Shown one piece after another: positions 13,549 through 18,109 of a DNA stretch of 18,109 bases; position 1 is the stretch's first letter; each line of letters opens with the position of its first letter. Under the pieces are notes generated by a model, which was not told the origin of the DNA, did no database searches, and saw only the letters and a list, made by a program, of their open reading frames with translations. The DNA is from an uncultured Lachnospiraceae bacterium (GTDB lineage: Bacteria; Bacillota; Clostridia; Lachnospirales; Lachnospiraceae), in assembly GCA_934330725.1 (NCBI GenBank), contig CAKRGM010000046.1, positions 1 to 18,109 on the forward strand. The letters are read 5' to 3'. A program made the translations under genes and the position numbers.

Positions 13549-15287
13549 ATCACATAATTCATCTTTCCTGATGCTTTATACATGTTACATGCATGCTTAT
13601 AGTAAGTGTTTTCAGCCAATACCTCCTCGTGTGTTCCAAAACAACTGATATTGCCATCTTCTACTACCGCTACTTTGTCACATAAAGCAACTGCGCTAAG
13701 TCTGTGTGCAACAATTATGACTGTCTTTCCCTTACACAGATTAAATATTGCTTTATCAATTTCCAGCTGATTCTCAGGATCAGCAGCAGAAGTAGCCTCA
13801 TCTAATATTAGTATTGGCGCATTTTTTAAGATTGCCCTTGCAATTGCGATACGTTGCCTCTCTCCTCCTGAAAGACGGGAACTAAAAGAGCCAACGCATG
13901 TTTCATACTGCATTGGAAGCTGCATTATAAATTCGTCAATCTGGGCCAGCTTTGCGGCATTTCTTACTTCTTCCACCGATGCATCGCTGCCCATTTTTAT
14001 ATTTTCAAAAATTGTTCCACTTGTTAGAAATGTATTCTGAAAAACTACTGATATATTTTTTAATAATTTCTCATATTCTATTTCCTTTATATTAATCCCA
14101 CCAATTTTAATCTCGCCTTCGGATACATCATAAAATCTTGATATCAACTGAATAAGTGTACTCTTTCCACAGCCGGAAGCCCCTACAACGGCAATTTTTT
14201 CACCTTGTGAAATATGCAGGTTACAGTCCCTTAAAACCTGATTTTTTCCATCATATGAAAATGCCACATTACTTAGTTCTATACTTGTATCATCTGGAAA
14301 ATCCTGTTTTCCGTCAAATACCGGAATATCCAGGATATCCTTTGTTTTTTTCACTCCGTTCATTGCCTGTGCAAAGGTTCCACCCAGCTGCTGTAATGGA
14401 AGAATCTCACTTAAATAGAGTGCTCCGACATAAATAAACAGTAAAAATACACTGGCTGCAATGCTCCCTTTAATAAACAGTAACCCACCTATGGGAATCA
14501 TAAACAGCATTCCACTTTCAACTACAATAAGAAACACTGCATACAATGGAGCCGTCTGTTTTGTAATCTCATTCCACATTTCATTTGATGCTTCCACGCT
14601 TTTTGAAAATTTCATAAAAGAACGGCTTCCCAGATGATATGCCTTAATCAGACGCATGCCTGATATATACTCTATAATTGCCGCATTAAATTCTACTGAT
14701 ATTCTGGCAGCCTTATCCATAAGAGATGACATCCTCTTATATACTACACTCATTATTAGTGTTGCAAACACAAGTGGAATAAGTGATATAAGTGCAAGAA
14801 ACGGATTCATAATCAGCAAATAGCAAAAAACGACCATTGGTGCAGTCATATATGCAATAAACTCCGGCAGGTTATGTGCAAGAAATAATTCCAGTTTTTC
14901 TATATCTTCATTAAGAAGTGTCTTAATCTGTCCGGTTCCACGCTCATCAAGTGCCCCCAGCGGAATTCTGGCAATATGCCCGGTTACTTTACAGCGTATT
15001 TGAAACAGTGCCCTATACGCACCCTTGTGCGAAAGTACTCCGGCCGTTCCAAGAAATAAAAGCCTGCATATTGTTCCCACTAACATAAACCAGGCATTAT
15101 TAATAATTATCTGGTAATCACAGTCACCACACAATACCGTGTCCATAATGTGATATAATCCAAGATAATATGTAATTGTAAACAATCCGCTGCAGAACGC
15201 ACAGATTGAAGATAAAATCAACCATATCCGCTCTTTCTCAGCCCATTTTAATAAAAGCAGTATAAGATTTTCTTTTTTTTGAGTCAT
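13545..15287 (-). CDS. ABC transporter half-molecule, permease plus ATPase (first of a pair)
   Basis: The 580-residue membrane protein combines a six-helix transmembrane domain (about 20-300) and a nucleotide-binding domain from about 335. Walker A is GASGCGKST (369-377), Q-loop Q417, signature LSGGERQR (472-479), Walker B LILDEA (493-498) and switch H528. All ATPase residues are intact, as in its partner, so neither half is degenerate. GGGAGAG lies 5 nt before the ATG. It leads a two-gene operon; its TGA overlaps the partner's first ATG. The promoter at 15348-15376 has AraC-type half-sites upstream, matching the ECF operon, and the leader contains a terminator-like hairpin. Metallophore or peptide transport are both possible; the co-regulated ECF importer favours a nutrient or metal role. 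Confidence 0.93.
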   Translation of the reverse strand: MTQKKENLILLLLKWAEKERIWLILSSICAFCSGLFTITYYLGLYHIMDTVLCGDCDYQIIINNAWFMLVGTICRLLFLGTAGVLSHKGAYRALFQIRCKVTGHIARIPLGALDERGTGQIKTLLNEDIEKLELFLAHNLPEFIAYMTAPMVVFCYLLIMNPFLALISLIPLVFATLIMSVVYKRMSSLMDKAARISVEFNAAIIEYISGMRLIKAYHLGSRSFMKFSKSVEASNEMWNEITKQTAPLYAVFLIVVESGMLFMIPIGGLLFIKGSIAASVFLLFIYVGALYLSEILPLQQLGGTFAQAMNGVKKTKDILDIPVFDGKQDFPDDTSIELSNVAFSYDGKNQVLRDCNLHISQGEKIAVVGASGCGKSTLIQLISRFYDVSEGEIKIGGINIKEIEYEKLLKNISVVFQNTFLTSGTIFENIKMGSDASVEEVRNAAKLAQIDEFIMQLPMQYETCVGSFSSRLSGGERQRIAIARAILKNAPILILDEATSAADPENQLEIDKAIFNLCKGKTVIIVAHRLSAVALCDKVAVVEDGNISCFGTHEEVLAENTYYKHACNMYKASGKMNYVI

Positions 15288-15306
15288 AACATCTCTCCCT
15301 TTATAT

Positions 15307-15342
15307 AAAAAATCTGTTGATGAAGTCTGTCCTCATCAACAG
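15307..15342 (-). terminator. Hairpin with T-run between thiD and the ABC pair
   Basis: CTGTTGATGA (15314-15323) and TCATCAACAG (15333-15342) are perfect 10-bp arms around a 9-nt loop. On the minus strand they are followed by a run of six T. It may terminate thiD, whose stop is 107 nt upstream. The predicted ABC promoter starts transcripts at about 15341, so the same structure would also form at the very 5' end of the ABC mRNA. Confidence 0.65.
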
Positions 15343-15347
15343 GGTTT

Positions 15348-15376
15348 AATATATATTTTATTATTTTTTCAGACAA
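15348..15376 (-). promoter_or_regulatory. Promoter of the ABC half-transporter operon
   Basis: TTGTCT (15376-15371), a 17-bp spacer and TATATT (15353-15348) on the minus strand. The half-site pair lies 14 bp upstream of the -35, nearly the same geometry as at the ECF operon. Confidence 0.55.
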
Positions 15377-15390
15377 TAAATGTTATTACA

Positions 15391-15419
15391 TTGCGTTTAT
15401 TTGGGATAATGTTGCGTTT
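15391..15419. promoter_or_regulatory. Predicted operator of the AraC-type regulator at the ABC operon
   Basis: TTGCGTTT occurs at 15391-15398 and again at 15412-15419 on the plus strand, identical 8-mers exactly 21 bp apart. Orientation relative to transcription, spacing and distance to the -35 all agree with the pair at 10809-10837. Confidence 0.65.
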
Positions 15420-15448
15420 TTTAGAAGTATTTTCTATCTGCTTACCGT

Positions 15449-16249
15449 TTATTCTTTATATTCTCCATCAATTGCAAATGCGTGGTTCATGGGGCCGCTT
15501 CCTTTTCCCAGGTCAAGCATGGCTGCAAGTGCTCCGGAAATATAATTTTTCGCATATCTGACAGAAGTCTCCAAGTCTCTTCCTTTTGCAAGATTTGATG
15601 CGATTGCAGAAGAAAGTGTGCAGCCTGTCCCGTGGGTATTGGGATTGTCTATTCTCTTTCCCTTAAACCAGACCGGCTCTTTTCCCTTTTGAAAAAGAAG
15701 GTCGTTAGCATCGTTTAACTTATGTCCTCCCTTTAATAAAACCGCACAGCCTAAATTATTACAAATAGTTTCTGCTGCCTTTTCCATGTCCGCTTCTGTT
15801 TTAATCCCTGTTCCTGAAATTACTTCTGCTTCCGGGATATTCGGAGTAATAACCGTTGCAAGAGGCAGCAATTTACTCTTTAATGTACTAATGGCATTCT
15901 CACTTATCAGTCTCGCCCCGCTGGTTGCCACCATGACCGGGTCTACAACAATATTTTTTGCATTATACTCTGTTAATTTTTCTGCAATTACCTCAATCAA
16001 CTCACTCGAAGAAACCATTCCGGTTTTAACTGCATCCGGACGGATATCCGTAAAAATACTGTCTAACTGTTCTGCCAGAAACTTCGGAGTCACCTCAAAA
16101 ATATCCGTTACACCGGTCGTATTCTGGGCAGTCAGGGCTGTGATTGCACTCATCGCATAAACGCGGTTTGCGGTCATTGTCTTAATATCTGCCTGGATTC
16201 CGGCCCCTCCACTGGAATCACTTCCGGCAATTGTTAATGCTGTATACAT
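15449..16249 (-). CDS. thiD: Hydroxymethylpyrimidine/phosphomethylpyrimidine kinase
   Basis: The enzyme phosphorylates HMP and HMP-phosphate in the pyrimidine branch of thiamine synthesis (some relatives act as pyridoxal kinases). The 266-residue ribokinase-fold protein starts MYTALTIAGSDSSGGAGIQAD, the family's N-terminal substrate motif. It has DPVMVATSGARL in the middle and the anion-hole motif NTHGTGCTLSSAIA near the end, with its catalytic Asp missing from DPxxGTGC-type variants but HGTGC as usual for ThiD. I chose the ATG at 16249; the longer frame from 16261 reads its own Shine-Dalgarno (ATGGAGG) as codons and is not credible. It has its own promoter at 16324-16352 and no other thiamine genes beside it. 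No TPP riboswitch is seen in its leader of about 70 nt. Confidence 0.92.
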   Translation of the reverse strand: MYTALTIAGSDSSGGAGIQADIKTMTANRVYAMSAITALTAQNTTGVTDIFEVTPKFLAEQLDSIFTDIRPDAVKTGMVSSSELIEVIAEKLTEYNAKNIVVDPVMVATSGARLISENAISTLKSKLLPLATVITPNIPEAEVISGTGIKTEADMEKAAETICNNLGCAVLLKGGHKLNDANDLLFQKGKEPVWFKGKRIDNPNTHGTGCTLSSAIASNLAKGRDLETSVRYAKNYISGALAAMLDLGKGSGPMNHAFAIDGEYKE

Positions 16250-16254
16250 ATAAT

Positions 16255-16280
16255 CCTCCATTCTGATGACGCCTTGCGCC
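16255..16280 (-). repeat. Structured leader repeat, short copy C
   Basis: On the minus strand the hairpin GGCGC-AAG-GCGTC (16280-16268) is followed by 8 nt and GGAGG (16259-16255). The two base changes from copy A turn one A-T pair into G-T and alter the loop, so the 5-bp stem is kept. It supplies the thiD ribosome-binding site. Confidence 0.6.
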
Positions 16281-16323
16281 GCTTTTTATTACTAAATTAC
16301 TTTCTAAACTTATTATTGTTATT

Positions 16324-16352
16324 ATAATATTATTTCCTGTATTTTCTGTCAA
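16324..16352 (-). promoter_or_regulatory. Promoter of thiD
   Basis: A perfect TTGACA (16352-16347), 17-bp spacer and TATTAT (16329-16324) on the minus strand; an alternative TATAAT lies slightly further on at a less favourable spacing. Confidence 0.6.
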
Positions 16353-16374
16353 TTTATTCAATATGCTGCCATAT

Positions 16375-17295
16375 TCATATCATTTCTTTTTCCATGCGCT
16401 GTTTTCTGTATTCCAAAGGTGTAACGTGCATATAGCGTTTGAAAATTTTGCAGAAGTAACTGCCGTCTGTGAAGCCGTGATCCATAGCGATTCTGGCAAT
16501 GGAATCATTGCTGTTTTCCAGCCTTGCTGCAGCCATATTAATACGGTACGTAATCAGATAGGAAATTGGAGACATCTGCAGATTTCTCTTAAACAGCCTG
16601 CAACATTCACTTCGCCCCACTGCAGCTGCCTTGCAAATATCATCCAGGGATATATCCGATCCATAATTTTCCCTGATAAAATTAAGTGCCTGGTAAAGTC
16701 TTTCACTGTCTGTATCCTTCACTGCTTTTCCTGCAGGTTCATTGTTCCAGACAATCTGTATCAGCTTATACCAGACTTCACAGATCATATTGTGAAGATA
16801 ATATTCGTTGGCATATCGTTTATTCCAATAGGCATCATAAATTTCCTGTAAATATGACAGAACTATTTTATCATCCTGATTCAATACATAAAAAGGGGTA
16901 CTGCTGTCCTTTACATATGGTCTGACATATCTGGAAGACAGAAGAAAGCCCTTGTCTGAACCTAACATATCCGGGTGCACTACAACTGAAAACATATATG
17001 CCGGCTCTTTTCCTGCCGGAACCATATGATGCAGGGTATTGGCATTGATGAAAATGCCCTGCCCCCGGGAAAGACATACTTCATCACCGGGTAAGGAAAA
17101 TGCAACCTGCCCCTGTGTGACAACACAGAATTCCAGTTCCTCATGCCAATGCCAGGGAATCTGTCCTGACACATAAGTAGTAAAATCATTCCAATACACG
17201 CGCATGGGAAATCCCGGTGTTCCGTGTACTCTGTCTTCTCTATATTCTTTTGACTGCTGTTTCTTTTGCTTTTCTGATTGATATTTTTCCTGCAT
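16375..17295 (-). CDS. AraC-family regulator with N-terminal cupin domain
   Basis: The 306-residue sugar-type regulator has an N-terminal cupin effector domain with HWHEELEFCVVTQG and a later LHHMVPAG segment, and a C-terminal AraC DNA-binding domain of about 100 residues. The latter has two helix-turn-helix units (SLDDICKAAAVGRSECCRLF and SIARIAMDHGFTDGSYFCKI, then FKRYMHVTPLEYRKQR). The frame is open back to 17349, but I place the start at the ATG 17295: GGAG is 7 nt upstream of it, and the extra 18 codons lie over the repeat hairpin. It diverges from the GH31 alpha-xylosidase gene and probably regulates it. Effector unknown; a xyloside or related sugar is plausible from the neighbour. Confidence 0.88.
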   Translation of the reverse strand: MQEKYQSEKQKKQQSKEYREDRVHGTPGFPMRVYWNDFTTYVSGQIPWHWHEELEFCVVTQGQVAFSLPGDEVCLSRGQGIFINANTLHHMVPAGKEPAYMFSVVVHPDMLGSDKGFLLSSRYVRPYVKDSSTPFYVLNQDDKIVLSYLQEIYDAYWNKRYANEYYLHNMICEVWYKLIQIVWNNEPAGKAVKDTDSERLYQALNFIRENYGSDISLDDICKAAAVGRSECCRLFKRNLQMSPISYLITYRINMAAARLENSNDSIARIAMDHGFTDGSYFCKIFKRYMHVTPLEYRKQRMEKEMI

Positions 17296-17301
17296 AATAC
17301 T

Positions 17302-17447
17302 CTCCATTTCTACTACAACTTTGTTGCGAAGAGGCGATGAGAATTTCACGCATACGATTTCTCATCTGCTGTCATGCACTATTTTTATTTGCTTAAGAAA
17401 CAAATAGCCGTGTAAGATTACTCGCATCAGCATGATTTTTCACACTA
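17302..17447 (-). repeat. Structured leader/miniature repeat, long copy D
   Basis: A diverged full-length copy of the element at 1906-2058. Positions 17422-17447 are identical to 2022-2047. Hairpin 2 is at 17336-17366 (GATGAGAA/TTCTCATC, different bases from copy A but still perfectly paired). Hairpin 3 is at 17315-17327 (minus strand GCAAC-AAA-GTTGT, two pairs changed on both sides). The Shine-Dalgarno follows after 9 nt. Together with the divergent promoters it fills the gap 17296-17609. Confidence 0.65.
17393..17443 (-). CDS. Possible 16-codon leader peptide inside repeat copy D
   Basis: A GTG at 17443-17441 preceded by GAGG opens (M)KNHADASNLTRLFVS and a TAA stop at 17395-17393. The first seven codons equal those in copy A. 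The conservation could equally reflect the nucleotide sequence of hairpin 1. Confidence 0.25.
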   Translation of the reverse strand: MKNHADASNLTRLFVS

Positions 17448-17526
17448 TGTTCCTCACAAACTTTTGGCACGATAATTATATTTTCAGCTACAATTCTTAT
17501 TTATTTCACAATATTTTGATACTAAA

Positions 17527-17554
17527 ATCATATCATAAACAATTGACAATGCAA
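17527..17554 (-). promoter_or_regulatory. Promoter of the cupin-AraC gene (extended -10)
   Basis: TTGCAT (17554-17549), a 16-bp spacer and TGA-TATGAT (TATGAT at 17532-17527) on the minus strand. It directs a leader of about 220 nt through repeat copy D and overlaps the likely promoter of the divergent GH31 gene. Confidence 0.45.
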
Positions 17555-17570
17555 CAGGTATTTATACACA
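17543..17570 (+). promoter_or_regulatory. Tentative promoter of the alpha-xylosidase gene
   Basis: A perfect TTGACA at 17543-17548 is followed after 16 bp by a poor -10, TACACA (17565-17570), on the plus strand. The weak -10 would fit activation by the divergent regulator. The palindrome CAAATTTATTTG just upstream of the ribosome-binding site could be an operator, but I have no match for it. Confidence 0.3.
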
Positions 17571-17609
17571 ATAGCAAATTTATTTGGAAATGAAAGAGAG
17601 GGTTCTGAC

Positions 17610-18044
17610 ATGAAATTTAGTAATGGTTGTTGGTTACAGGCAGAAGGCATTGAATGTTTTTCCCCAAAGGAAGCTTACTTCGTAACAATTGAGGACAAAA
17701 TAGTTACCATTTGTGCTCCCACAAATAAAATCAATTCCCGTGGTGACGTACTTGGCGGCATCAACTTAACATTAAAAATCACTTCCCCTGCACCGGAAGT
17801 ATTAAGGATGCAGACCTTTCACCACCTGGGTGCATTAAAGAAAGGCCCTGAGTTCGAACTTGAGCAGAAGGAAAACGTAGTACTGGATGTAAAAGAAGAG
17901 GGCAATCTTCTGATTATTAAGAGTGGTGGCACACTTGCTCTGCAAATCAATAAAGAAACTTGGTCTATGGCATATAAACGCGGTACCGAAATCCTGACAA
18001 CTTCTGCAGATAAAGATCTTGCCTGCATGAAAACAGTCGAGTAG
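17610..18044 (+). CDS. N-terminal fragment of a GH31 alpha-xylosidase (YicI-like), interrupted by a group II intron
   Basis: The 142 native residues match the start of YicI-type alpha-xylosidases, which release xylose from xyloglucan oligosaccharides. Recognisable stretches are the N-terminal MKFSNGCW, then CAPTNKINSRGDVLGGINL, TFHHLG, KKGPEFEL and the segment TSADKDLACMKT. This covers only the N-terminal beta-sandwich; the catalytic barrel is outside the fragment. The coding exon ends at 18035 on a codon boundary. The next codons GTC GAG TAG (18036-18044) are the antisense of the intron's 3' end, so the last two residues and the stop are not native. Because the intron lies antisense to the gene it cannot splice out of this mRNA, and the gene is expected to be inactive. 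GAGAGGG precedes the ATG. The neighbouring cupin-AraC gene is the likely regulator. Confidence 0.85.
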   Translation: MKFSNGCWLQAEGIECFSPKEAYFVTIEDKIVTICAPTNKINSRGDVLGGINLTLKITSPAPEVLRMQTFHHLGALKKGPEFELEQKENVVLDVKEEGNLLIIKSGGTLALQINKETWSMAYKRGTEILTTSADKDLACMKTVE

Positions 18045-18109
18045 ACTAAGACCTCTCAATCCTAGCCCCTCACAGATCCGTACGTGCGGCTTTCCCGCAT
18101 ACGGCTCCT
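18036..18109 (-). mobile_element. Group II intron, 3' end (domains V and VI), running off the right edge
   Basis: Read on the minus strand, 18107-18075 gives a domain V hairpin: GAGCCGTAT, an upper stem with GAAA-type loop, then ACGTACGGATC. It is 33 nt, one shorter than the usual 34. Domain VI follows (18074-18036), with a CTAGGA/TCTTAG stem and the typical end CTACTCGAC. The branch-point adenosine is predicted 7 nt from the 3' end, at 18042. The 3' splice boundary is between 18036 and 18035. The rest of the intron, including any reverse transcriptase gene, is outside the window. Confidence 0.85.

Noticed and set aside
16250..16322. TPP riboswitch in front of thiD
   Set aside because: The leader is only about 70 nt and lacks the conserved CUGAGA-type and ACCUGA-type segments; it holds only repeat copy C.
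16363..16851. Open frame of 162 codons on the plus strand
   Set aside because: It is fully antisense to the cupin-AraC gene, whose domains are unmistakable; there is no family resemblance in the plus-strand frame.
1..18109. CRISPR array, tRNA or rRNA genes, insertion-sequence transposase, toxin-antitoxin pair
   Set aside because: I looked for regularly spaced repeats, tRNA-like cloverleaf ends and transposase motifs on both strands and found none. The only mobile-element sequence clearly seen is the group II intron end.

Overview
The window is AT-rich, with intrinsic terminators, GGAGG-type ribosome-binding sites, an ECF-type vitamin/metal importer and a group II intron. Together with the sequence style of the proteins this suggests a gut Clostridia member, most likely Lachnospiraceae. 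That assignment is inferred from the sequence alone.

Layout. 1-214: an open frame running off the left edge and a hairpin terminator. 304-1386 (-): membrane-bound diguanylate cyclase. 1516-1899 (-): HD-family phosphohydrolase relative that lacks its HD core. 1900-2247: structured repeat plus divergent promoters. 2248-2790 (+): histidine phosphatase. 2859-4649 (-): large metallo-beta-lactamase-fold protein with an unrecognised N-terminal half, 9 nt downstream of a Cys/Met-metabolism PLP enzyme (4659-5855, -). 6113-7072 (-): ketopantoate reductase family. 7286-7781 (+): decayed HAD hydrolase gene.

7880-15287 is a transport locus. A three-gene ECF operon (S, T and fused double ATPase, all -) diverges from an AraC-type regulator (10861-11823, +). 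The regulator converges on two translationally coupled ABC half-transporters (11809-15287, -). Both minus-strand promoters carry paired TTGYGT half-sites exactly 21 bp apart, 13-14 bp upstream of the -35. This suggests that the regulator controls both transporters as one regulon, perhaps for metallophore or metal uptake.

15449-16249 (-): thiD. 16375-17295 (-): cupin-AraC regulator, divergent from the 5' part of a GH31 alpha-xylosidase gene (17610-18035, +). That gene is broken by a group II intron inserted in antisense orientation, whose 3' end (domains V and VI) fills the right edge.

A second thread runs through the window. Four minus-strand genes (HD, PLP enzyme, thiD, cupin-AraC) have the same kind of leader end: a 5-bp hairpin with a 3-nt loop, 8-9 nt, then the Shine-Dalgarno and start codon. 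Two copies are long (about 140 bp), share a 26-bp identical block and carry further hairpins whose sequences differ while pairing is kept. They look like a dispersed structured leader or miniature element family that supplies the ribosome-binding site.
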